A stretch of DNA of 5,252 nucleotides, from NCBI GenBank assembly GCA_027297845.1, contig JAPUHG010000262.1, positions 1 through 5,252 on the forward strand, read 5' to 3'. Position numbers and translations under genes: made by a program. Shown here one piece after another: positions 1 through 5,252 of this stretch (position 1 is the stretch's first letter; every line of letters begins with the position of its first letter). This DNA comes from Gammaproteobacteria bacterium (GTDB lineage: Bacteria > Pseudomonadota > Gammaproteobacteria > Steroidobacterales > MnTg04). Below the pieces are notes generated by a model. The model was not told where the DNA came from. It did not search any database and saw nothing but the letters and a program-made list of their open reading frames with translations.

Positions 1-2
1 AA

Positions 3-83
3 GGACAAGCTGACCCACTGAGCAAAATTGAGCGAAAGGCGATTGCTTATGCAAAGAACCTGTTGAGTTTGTTCGAAAAATAA
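3..83 (+). CDS. Possible C-terminal end of an unidentified upstream protein (partial)
   Basis: A frame open from the window edge ends at a TAA (81-83) and gives 26 residues finishing in AKNLLSLFEK. The other two forward frames are closed by stops within about 22 bases. The tail is Lys/Leu/Ala-rich and reads as an amphipathic helix (IERKAIAYAKNLLSLFEK), which is credible for a protein C-terminus. I do not recognise the family. An open stretch of 26 codons is not rare by chance, so the gene is only moderately supported. It points the same way as the copper genes but is separated from the next one by about 225 non-coding bases, so it is probably a separate transcription unit. Confidence 0.45.
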   Translation, partial: GQADPLSKIERKAIAYAKNLLSLFEK

Positions 84-170
84 GTCCATCCTCCGCATCC
101 AGGCCCGTCCCGAGGGGTCGCTAACCTTGTTTCTCAGGGAGAAGGAATTGTTTGAGTTGTGCAAGAGTTT

Positions 171-212
171 GCGCCCACAGCGAAAGTCAGCTTGTGGCCG
201 AAAGCGGACATT
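171..212 (-). repeat. Possible relic of a widespread proteobacterial interspersed sequence
   Basis: Read on the minus strand, bases 212 to about 168 would translate as MSAFGHKLTFAVGAN. This closely resembles the phrase 'MSALGHKRTFA' that recurs in many spurious small hypothetical proteins from proteobacterial genomes, where it marks an interspersed non-coding sequence rather than a real protein. The recognition rests on memory of that pattern. The copy here is short and no second copy is present in this window. It may be a degenerate fragment or a coincidence. Confidence 0.35.
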
Positions 213-301
213 ATCGTAAGAAAAAGCCACTTGATCGGGTCTTTAATCTGTGAACTGTACGGATTGCGGTAATTGGGAACTTGGAGTACTCTTTCGGTTC
301 T

Positions 302-307
302 GAGGTG
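302..307 (+). promoter_or_regulatory. Candidate ribosome binding site of the small metal-binding protein
   Basis: GAGGTG is the best Shine-Dalgarno-like sequence in the area. It is one base from ATG 309, too close for normal use, but seven bases from the in-frame TTG at 315. It therefore favours TTG 315 as the actual start, or else translation from ATG 309 is weak. Both options keep the same signal peptide core. Confidence 0.4.
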
Positions 308-308
308 T

Positions 309-767
309 ATGTATTTGAATTTAATAGGAAACATTAGAGGCAAACAGCGTCGCTGGGCACCGCGTGTGCTGGCGAGCTGGTGCGTGGTCTGGCTGGGCCT
401 GGCCATGCAGCCGTGCGCGATGGCTTTTGAGGTTTCCGATCACGATCAGAATCAACAACACCACAGCATGTCCGGTGACATGCAGCACGGATCGCATGCC
501 TGCCCATTCTGCCCACCCATGGGGGATGCCGGCACCATCGGTTGCGCTGACGATCAGGCTCGTTGCGCCTACCCCGATAGCATCGATTATGACGGGCGTG
601 TGCACCAACTCAAGAAAGCCGATGTTGGCGATTTGGTACTCCCTTCTACATTCGTACCGATTACCATCATCAAAACCGTACAACACGATCAAGCTCGCGG
701 CTCGGCAGTCTTTCTGACCCCGAGCGATCCTCCCATCCATCTGCAGCTCTGCGTATTTCTTAAATAG
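309..767 (+). CDS. Small exported His/Cys-rich protein, CopL/DUF2946-like, probable metal-binding leader of the efflux operon
   Basis: From ATG 309 the protein has 152 residues. Basic residues (10-19) precede a hydrophobic segment (about 20-35) and a likely signal peptidase I site, AMA|FE, after residue 39, so the product should be periplasmic. The mature N-terminus is rich in metal ligands: H45, H51, H52, M54, M58, H60 and H63, then CPFC (C65, C68), C79 and C86. The rest is non-descript and ends in PPIHLQLCVFLK. Size, signal peptide, Cys/His cluster and such an ending resemble the CopL or DUF2946-like proteins found beside copper resistance genes; this is inference, not proof. The start is uncertain. 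ATG 309 lies only one base after GAGGTG (302-307), whereas TTG 315 would sit at ideal spacing from it (150 residues), and an upstream TTG at 273 is also in frame. Its position just before the pump genes suggests a role in sensing, binding or regulating copper. It lies 213 bases ahead of the channel gene and may have its own transcript. Confidence 0.8.
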   Translation: MYLNLIGNIRGKQRRWAPRVLASWCVVWLGLAMQPCAMAFEVSDHDQNQQHHSMSGDMQHGSHACPFCPPMGDAGTIGCADDQARCAYPDSIDYDGRVHQLKKADVGDLVLPSTFVPITIIKTVQHDQARGSAVFLTPSDPPIHLQLCVFLK

Positions 768-833
768 CCGTCTCCCCCACGAGCAGCCTGTCGGACTTAG
801 GGCATATCTACTGTGGCGGCGGAAATTGGCCCA

Positions 834-889
834 TTTTTCCGATCATTCTCGTTAAATAGCGCTGTTATTCGCCTTGAATGATCGAAAAA
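834..889. repeat. Long inverted repeat, candidate operator or mRNA hairpin
   Basis: CGATCATTC (840-848) is matched exactly by its reverse complement GAATGATCG (876-884). The pairing extends outward through a T run (834-838) against an A run (885-889) if the single C at 839 is bulged, giving about 14 paired positions around a 27-base loop. A run of A, not U, follows the right arm, so it is not a classical intrinsic terminator for + strand transcripts. Its position, about 90-145 bases before the channel start, fits a leader hairpin or a pair of regulator half-sites with centres about 36 bases apart. The loop also contains the short palindrome AGCGCT. Confidence 0.6.
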
Positions 890-967
890 CTTGCCTCAAT
901 TTCCCAACCGCCTCGCGACGATTGCCTAAATCAGACAGGCTGCCATGCCATTTTTCCCGGCACGTTT

Positions 968-974
968 GGAGGAG
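968..974 (+). promoter_or_regulatory. Ribosome binding site of the channel gene
   Basis: GGAGGAG, a near-ideal Shine-Dalgarno sequence, lies six bases before ATG 981. An in-frame ATG at 945 has no comparable site, so this sequence fixes 981 as the start and removes 12 residues from the longest open frame. Confidence 0.85.
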
Positions 975-980
975 ATATCC

Positions 981-2306
981 ATGCAACACCCACAAGGGAC
1001 CGCGTCCCATTACAATTTCTGGTCTGTCACGGACAATTTAACGCTGCGGCCTGTCGCCATCTGTTTTCTGTTACTCGGTGTTGGAATATTGCACGCGCCC
1101 GGCGTACGGGCTGCGACGGCCGTACCGTTGAGCCCGAATGAAGCAGAGCTCATCGCGCTCGCCGATGAGCCAGGTTTCGAGGCGCTTACGGAAAACGCCG
1201 CGGCCATCATGCAGCAGTCGGTAGCCGCCGGTCAGTTACCCGATCCAATGCTAGGCGTTGGCTTGCAAAATTTTCCGATTCAAAGCGGTGGTTTTACAAC
1301 GGAAGGAATGACCCAGGCCGTGATCGGTCTGCGCCAGGCGTTCCCGCGCGGAAACACACGCAAGCTCAAGACCAGTCAGCTCGAGTCGCTGTCCACCGGG
1401 GTAACCGCGGATGCCGACAATCGAACACGTCAGGTCGTCCTTGCCACTCGCCAGGCATGGCTCGGTGTTTACTACTGGGAACAATCCAAAAAAATGGTCC
1501 TCGATAGCCGCGCCTATTTCTCGGATTTGCTCGTGATCACACGGTCTTTATATGCAGTCGGCAGCCGCAACCAGCAAGACGTGCTGCGTGCGGAGATTGA
1601 ATTAAGCCGGCTGGATGATCGACTGGTCGAGATCGATCGCCAGATTACCGACCAGCGTGCCCGGCTTGCGCAATGGGTTGGCGATACGCATGCCGATCGT
1701 CCGCTGGACACCGATTTGCCCGAGTGGAACCAGGTTCCCGAGCTGCCTGATCTTGTGGCTCAACTCGAAACCCACCCGGCGATGCTCGCCGCCGATTCCC
1801 GGATTGCGGCACGCCAAAGTGGCGTAGGGCTTGCCAACGCAAGCTATAAGCCCGCCTGGGGTTTGGAGGCCAAACTGGGTCTACGCGGCGGTGAGTTGTC
1901 AAACGGAACTTCGAGATCCGATTTTGCCACTCTCATGCTCACGGTGGACCTGCCGCTTTTCCACAAAAACCGTCAGGACAGAGTCCTTGCATCGGCAAGG
2001 CATCTGAAACAATCGTCACTGGCGGCAAAAACCAAACTGGCCCGGGCACTCCGCCAGGAACTTGAATCCGAGTACGCGCATTGGACTGAGCTCTCGCTAC
2101 GCATCGGCATCTACCAGGAACGAATTGTTCCGCAGTCGGCAGAACTTTCCGCAGCGGCGCTTGCTGCCTACCAGGCCGATGCCGCCGATTTCGCCGATCT
2201 CATGCGAGCTTATATCCATGAACTCGATACACGTATCGAACAGACAAAACTTCAGACAGACAGACTGCGCTCATATGCCTTGATTGCGGCATTGGGAGGA
2301 TTTTGA
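981..2306 (+). CDS. cusC: TolC-family outer-membrane channel of a copper/silver efflux pump (CusC/CzcC-like)
   Basis: This 441-residue protein is the outer-membrane exit duct of the tripartite pump. A signal peptide is visible: R23, a hydrophobic core (about 25-38) and VRA|ATA at residues 42-44. No lipobox cysteine is present, so unlike E. coli CusC it is probably not a lipoprotein. The mature protein has the two-fold repeated build of TolC-family channels (outer membrane efflux protein domain). The first half (about 53-245) contains LRQAFPRGNTRKL and a long Arg/Glu-rich helix (RAEIELSRLDDRLVEIDRQI, 203-222). The second half (about 265-440) contains LMLTVDLPLF (328-337), typical of a TolC beta strand, and another long helix. 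Length is normal for CusC/CzcC homologues. It begins the three-gene run, and its stop is one base before the adaptor start. The family is certain; the cus rather than czc assignment rests on the downstream adaptor and pump. Confidence 0.9.
   Translation: MQHPQGTASHYNFWSVTDNLTLRPVAICFLLLGVGILHAPGVRAATAVPLSPNEAELIALADEPGFEALTENAAAIMQQSVAAGQLPDPMLGVGLQNFPIQSGGFTTEGMTQAVIGLRQAFPRGNTRKLKTSQLESLSTGVTADADNRTRQVVLATRQAWLGVYYWEQSKKMVLDSRAYFSDLLVITRSLYAVGSRNQQDVLRAEIELSRLDDRLVEIDRQITDQRARLAQWVGDTHADRPLDTDLPEWNQVPELPDLVAQLETHPAMLAADSRIAARQSGVGLANASYKPAWGLEAKLGLRGGELSNGTSRSDFATLMLTVDLPLFHKNRQDRVLASARHLKQSSLAAKTKLARALRQELESEYAHWTELSLRIGIYQERIVPQSAELSAAALAAYQADAADFADLMRAYIHELDTRIEQTKLQTDRLRSYALIAALGGF
2294..2300 (+). 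promoter_or_regulatory. Ribosome binding site of the adaptor gene
   Basis: GGGAGGA lies inside the last codons of the channel gene, seven bases before ATG 2308. It selects that ATG over the in-frame non-ATG codon at 2284, which overlaps the channel gene. The TGA of the channel gene (2304-2306) lies between the site and the ATG, which favours translational coupling. Confidence 0.85.
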
Positions 2307-2307
2307 T

Positions 2308-3555
2308 ATGAAAAAACTAAGCCCTTTGTTAATTTTAGTCGTCGTCGCCGCGAGCGGTTTTTTTCTCGGTCGCTGGATATTCCCGGGTGACGCCGGGTCA
2401 GATCCCGCTGCCACCAGTGATGAGCCCGAGGTCCTTTACTGGGTGGCGCCGATGGATGCCAGGTACCGGCGCGATGAACCGGGCAAGTCTCCCATGGGTA
2501 TGGATCTCGTTCCGGTCTACGCGGATTCCGGTGGCGAGACCGATCCGGCTGTCGTCTGGATCGACCCGGTCGTCATTAACAATCTGGGTGTGAGGACGGC
2601 CGTCGTCGAAAGCGGGAGCCTGCCGCGGATTATCGACACCGTTGGCTATGTCGCCTACGACGAATCGACGTTCAATCATATCCATTCACGCGCAGACGGC
2701 TGGATCGAGAAACTCAACATCGACAGCACTGGCGAAAGCGTCGAGCGTGGCCAGGTTCTCTTCGAGCTTTATTCACCCACGCTGGTGAACGCACAGGAAG
2801 AGTTTGTCGCCAGCCTGGCAAGCAAGTCATCGGCGTTGCGCGAAGCATCCGCTAATCGGCTGCGTTCCCTGGGTTTTGGTGAAAACCAGATCAAGGCTTT
2901 ACAGAAAACCAGGCAAGTCCAGCAACGGGTGCGCTTTTATGCACCCAACGACGGCATTGTTGCGCAACTCCTGGTCCGCGAGGGCATGTATGTCACGCCG
3001 GCAATCGAGATTATGAGTCTCGGCCAGCTGGACAAGATCTGGCTAATGGTCGAGGTCTTCGAACGCCAGGCAGCGTGGGTGGAGCCCGGTCAGCGGGCTG
3101 AAGTTCAGCTCGGCTATCTGCCGGGCAGGATCTGGCACGGTATCGTTGACTATGTCTACCCCGAACTTAGCCCCGGTACGCGTACGGCACGGGTTCGGAT
3201 ACGTTTCGACAATCCGGATAGATCCCTGCGGCCAAACATGTTTGCCGGAATCAGAATCTTTGGCACGGCGGTCCCCGATGCAATCCACATACCGCAACAA
3301 GCGCTGATCCGTGGTGGATCAGTCGATCGTGTGGTGCTGGCGGAAGGTGACGGGCGCTTTCGCTCCAGGCCTGTGGTCGCGGGAATCGAGTCGGGCGATC
3401 GGATCCAGATATTGTCCGGGCTTTCTGTCGGCGAGACAGTCGTAAGTTCGGGACAGTTCCTGATCGATTCGGAGTCGAACATCGATGCCGAGATCGCGCG
3501 CATGGAACAGGCGGCTGGCGCTGACGACCATTCAAATCACAAACAAGCGGAGTAA
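2308..3555 (+). CDS. cusB: Periplasmic adaptor (membrane fusion protein) of a copper/silver efflux pump, CusB-like
   Basis: This 415-residue protein bridges pump and channel in the periplasm and donates metal to the pump. An N-terminal hydrophobic segment (about 5-24) is a signal sequence or membrane anchor. Residues 43-71 form the heavy-metal-binding domain of CusB-type adaptors, with M49, PGKSPMGMDLVP (58-69), M63 and M65. The cysteines seen in related domains are absent and methionines take their place. These match in position the three metal-binding methionines known from E. coli CusB, with one residue less between the first and second. The lipoyl-like/barrel-sandwich parts (about 110-165 and 208-238) flank a helical hairpin (about 165-207). 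A beta-barrel (about 243-318) and a membrane-proximal domain (about 325-395) follow. The tail has DDHSNH (406-411), a small extra His cluster. It lies between channel and pump genes with gaps of 1 and 6 bases. The family is very secure. Confidence 0.95.
   Translation: MKKLSPLLILVVVAASGFFLGRWIFPGDAGSDPAATSDEPEVLYWVAPMDARYRRDEPGKSPMGMDLVPVYADSGGETDPAVVWIDPVVINNLGVRTAVVESGSLPRIIDTVGYVAYDESTFNHIHSRADGWIEKLNIDSTGESVERGQVLFELYSPTLVNAQEEFVASLASKSSALREASANRLRSLGFGENQIKALQKTRQVQQRVRFYAPNDGIVAQLLVREGMYVTPAIEIMSLGQLDKIWLMVEVFERQAAWVEPGQRAEVQLGYLPGRIWHGIVDYVYPELSPGTRTARVRIRFDNPDRSLRPNMFAGIRIFGTAVPDAIHIPQQALIRGGSVDRVVLAEGDGRFRSRPVVAGIESGDRIQILSGLSVGETVVSSGQFLIDSESNIDAEIARMEQAAGADDHSNHKQAE
3549..3552 (+). 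promoter_or_regulatory. Ribosome binding site of the pump gene
   Basis: GGAG overlaps the last codons of the adaptor gene and ends nine bases before ATG 3562. It supports that start, and the adaptor stop (3553-3555) between site and start suggests coupled translation. Confidence 0.7.
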
Positions 3556-3561
3556 ACCCTG

Positions 3562-5252
3562 ATGATTGCAAACATTATCCGCTGGTCCGTGAACAACCGC
3601 TTCATGGTGCTGCTGGCGACAGTTATTCTGACCGCCGGCGGTATTTATTCGATTTCGCAAACACCGGTCGACGCGATACCGGACTTGTCGGATGTGCAGG
3701 TCATCATCAAGACCAGTTACCCCGGCCAGGCGCCGCAGGTCGTCGAAGACCAGGTCACCTATCCGCTGACCACCGCGATGCTGGCCGTACCCGGCGCCAA
3801 CAAGGTACGCGGCTATTCGTTTTTTGGCGATTCATACGTGTACATTATTTTCGACGACGGGGTGGATCTTTACTGGGCGCGATCCCGGGTACTCGAATAT
3901 CTCAGCCAGGTCGCGCCTACCCTGCCGGAAGGTGCGCGGCCGGCGCTGGGACCGGATGCGACCGGCGTCGGCTGGATACTCGAATACGCGCTGGTCGACC
4001 GCAGCGGCCAGCATGATCTTTCTCAACTAAGGTCCATACAGGACTGGTTTTTGAAATACGAACTGCAGACCGTACCCGGCGTCTCCGAAGTCGCCACCGT
4101 GGGTGGCATGGTCCGGCAATACCAGGTCGTGGTCGATCCCGACAAACTGCGCGCTTACGGCCTGAGCCTGGCGCAGATCAGGAAAGCTATCCAAAACGCC
4201 AACCAGGAAACCGGCGGATCGGTACTCGAGATGGCCGAAGCGGAATACATGGTGCGCGCCTCGGGCTATCTACAAAGCGTTGCGGATCTCGAGCACGTGC
4301 CGGTCAAAACGGCAGCGAATGGCATTCCGGTCCTGCTTGCGGATATCGCGGAGATTCGTGTAGGCCCGCAGATGCGCAGAGGAATCGCCGAGCTCAATGG
4401 CGAGGGTGAGGTCGTCGGCGGCATCATCGTGATGCGCTGGGGAGAAAATGCCTCACGCACGATCGATGCGGTGAAAGAAAAACTACGGCAACTGGAGAAA
4501 AGTCTCCCAAATGGAGTGGAGGTAGTAATCACCTACGACCGTTCGTCGTTGATCGATCGCGCCGTGGAATCGCTATCGCACAAGCTGGTCGAGGAATTCA
4601 TCGTCGTCGCGCTGATCTGCGCCCTGTTCCTGTTCCATTTGCGCTCGTCCATGGTCATCATCCTGAGCCTGCCGATCGGCATTCTTTCCGCATTCATTGT
4701 CATGAGAATGCAGGGCATGAACGCCAACATCATGTCGCTGGGCGGTATTGCGATTGCGATCGGCGCCATGGTCGATGCCGCCATCGTCATGATCGAAAAT
4801 GCTCACAAACATATCGAGAGAAACCCGATCAATGACCAGAATCGCTGGCAGGTCATCACCCAGGCTGCGACCGAAGTCGGGCCACCGCTGTTTTTCTCGC
4901 TGTTGATCATAACGCTGAGTTTTTTGCCGATATTTACGTTGCAGGCGCAGGAAGGACGTCTGTTCTCTCCGCTGGCGTTTACCAAGACCTATTCGATGGC
5001 GGCGGCGGCTATTCTTTCTATTACCCTGGTACCCGTCCTGATGGGCTATTTCATCCGCGGCCACATAACGCCGGAGATGAAAAACCCGGTCAACCGGATT
5101 CTCATGGCCGCATACCGGCCATTGATAACGCTGGTCATCAAGCGGCCGAAAGCCGTCCTGCTGGCGAGCGCGCTGATTGTACTGTTCGGGCTCTGGCCGG
5201 CCAACAAGCTGGGGTCCGAGTTCATGCCGCCACTGGATGAAGGCGACATCAT
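3562..5252 (+). CDS. cusA: Inner-membrane RND copper/silver efflux pump, CusA-like (N-terminal 563 residues, cut by window end)
   Basis: The frame is open from ATG 3562 to the window end without a stop, giving 563 codons of an expected 1040-1050. It is a heavy-metal RND antiporter (HME-RND) that couples proton influx to metal export. TM1 covers about 14-34 and the N-terminal periplasmic porter part about 35-338, with QTPVDAIPDLSDVQV (33-47) as a hallmark. TM2-TM6 lie within about 338-500 and TM7 begins near 530. TM4 carries GAMVDAAIVMIENAHKHIE with D405, the proton-relay aspartate, at the same number as in E. coli CusA. The methionine relay is in place: M271, M391, M403 and M410 at the E. coli numbers, and M479 and M494 matching E. 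coli M486 and M501. The shift follows a seven-residue shorter loop after TM4 (about 419-429). This supports Cu(I)/Ag(I) as substrate. The metal-binding triad (E. coli M573, M623, M672) lies beyond the window. Confidence 0.97.
   Translation, partial: MIANIIRWSVNNRFMVLLATVILTAGGIYSISQTPVDAIPDLSDVQVIIKTSYPGQAPQVVEDQVTYPLTTAMLAVPGANKVRGYSFFGDSYVYIIFDDGVDLYWARSRVLEYLSQVAPTLPEGARPALGPDATGVGWILEYALVDRSGQHDLSQLRSIQDWFLKYELQTVPGVSEVATVGGMVRQYQVVVDPDKLRAYGLSLAQIRKAIQNANQETGGSVLEMAEAEYMVRASGYLQSVADLEHVPVKTAANGIPVLLADIAEIRVGPQMRRGIAELNGEGEVVGGIIVMRWGENASRTIDAVKEKLRQLEKSLPNGVEVVITYDRSSLIDRAVESLSHKLVEEFIVVALICALFLFHLRSSMVIILSLPIGILSAFIVMRMQGMNANIMSLGGIAIAIGAMVDAAIVMIENAHKHIERNPINDQNRWQVITQAATEVGPPLFFSLLIITLSFLPIFTLQAQEGRLFSPLAFTKTYSMAAAAILSITLVPVLMGYFIRGHITPEMKNPVNRILMAAYRPLITLVIKRPKAVLLASALIVLFGLWPANKLGSEFMPPLDEGDI

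Larger units (their letters stand above)
84..308. other. Non-coding leader upstream of the small metal-binding protein
   Basis: No convincing gene lies here on either strand. The region is more AT-rich than the pump genes. It should contain the promoter of the following gene, but I see no strong match to a sigma-70 promoter. A TTGATC at 231-236 has only a poor partner hexamer about 17 bases downstream. An 8-base perfect palindrome, GAGTACTC, lies at 284-291, close to the start of the next gene; this is short and could be chance. The minus-strand open frame across 134-406 reads antisense into the next gene and is not considered a gene. Its recognisable part is described separately as an interspersed relic. 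Confidence 0.6.
768..980. other. Intergenic region between the small protein and the channel gene
   Basis: No real gene lies here. An open frame from 878 overlaps the start of the channel gene in another frame and has no family resemblance. The region holds the long inverted repeat at 834-889 and, at its end, the channel gene's ribosome binding site. A promoter for the pump genes may lie here. One possibility is TTGGCC (826-831) with TTAAAT (852-857), a 20-base spacer of the lengthened sort used by MerR-type activators such as CueR. The match is too weak to annotate as a promoter. No U-tailed terminator follows the upstream gene, so read-through into the pump genes is possible. Confidence 0.6.

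Noticed and set aside
134..406. Minus-strand open frame of 90 codons before the small protein
   Set aside because: Its only recognisable part is the interspersed 'MSAFGHK' phrase, typical of spurious annotations. The remainder is antisense to the small protein's signal peptide.
321..740. Minus-strand open frame of 139 codons opposite the small metal-binding protein
   Set aside because: The + strand frame has a clear signal peptide and metal-ligand cluster and fits the context. The antisense product shows no recognisable domain.
813..831. Possible sigma-54 promoter (TGGCGG ... TTGGC)
   Set aside because: The invariant GG and GC elements do not fall at the required distance with good flanking bases, so it is not supported.
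834..889. Intrinsic terminator after the small protein gene
   Set aside because: The arms form a stem, but the + strand 3' side is an A run and not a U run. The stem is AT-rich and the loop is long (27 bases).
878..1141. Forward open frame of 87 codons overlapping the start of the channel gene
   Set aside because: It overlaps the channel's signal peptide coding region in another frame, lacks a good ribosome binding site, and has no recognisable features.
4573..5064. Long open frame (163 codons) on the minus strand inside the pump gene
   Set aside because: It is exactly antisense to conserved membrane segments of the pump. Its product is low-complexity (Asp/Arg/Gln/His-rich), as expected from reading GC-rich hydrophobic codons backwards. 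No ribosome binding site or family resemblance was seen.
1..5252. CRISPR array, tRNA or rRNA gene, insertion sequence or a new defence system
   Set aside because: No regularly spaced direct repeats, no cloverleaf-like or rRNA-like stretch, and no transposase or nuclease reading frame was seen on either strand.

Overview
The window carries the front part of a copper/silver efflux operon of the CusCBA type (HME-RND tripartite pump), preceded by a small His/Cys-rich exported protein and a gene-poor leader. The organism is most likely a Gram-negative proteobacterium: the pump needs an outer membrane, Shine-Dalgarno sites are canonical, and codon use is moderately GC-rich. A gammaproteobacterium is my best guess, but no marker gene here proves it. 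All convincing genes are on the + strand.

Layout: (1) 1-83 holds what may be the last 26 codons of an unidentified upstream gene. (2) 84-308 is non-coding, comparatively AT-rich, and includes a short stretch (about 171-212) that looks like a relic of a widespread proteobacterial interspersed sequence. (3) 309-767 encodes a secreted protein of about 150 residues with a His/Met-rich stretch and four closely spaced cysteines, resembling the CopL/DUF2946-like small proteins found next to copper resistance operons. (4) 768-980 is an intergenic region with a near-perfect long inverted repeat (834-889), a plausible regulatory hairpin or operator. (5) 981-2306 is the TolC-family outer-membrane channel, 2308-3555 the periplasmic adaptor, and 3562 to the window end the N-terminal 563 residues of the inner-membrane RND pump. 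These three are almost contiguous (gaps of 1 and 6 nt), each with a strong ribosome binding site, so they are almost certainly one transcript.

How it works together: CusA-like pumps take Cu(I)/Ag(I) from the periplasm, and perhaps the cytoplasm, and push it out through the CusC-like channel using the proton gradient. The CusB-like adaptor joins the two and hands over metal by its N-terminal methionines. The pump keeps every methionine of the E. coli CusA relay that lies inside this window and the TM4 aspartate, all in register. The adaptor has a Met-type rather than Cys-type metal-binding domain. Together these point to monovalent copper/silver rather than zinc/cobalt/cadmium. No cusF-like chaperone and no two-component regulator is present in the window.

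I found no CRISPR array, tRNA, rRNA, insertion sequence or new enzyme system. The window is mainly a well-known type of metal efflux locus. The least explained parts are the small leader protein and the inverted repeat between it and the pump genes.
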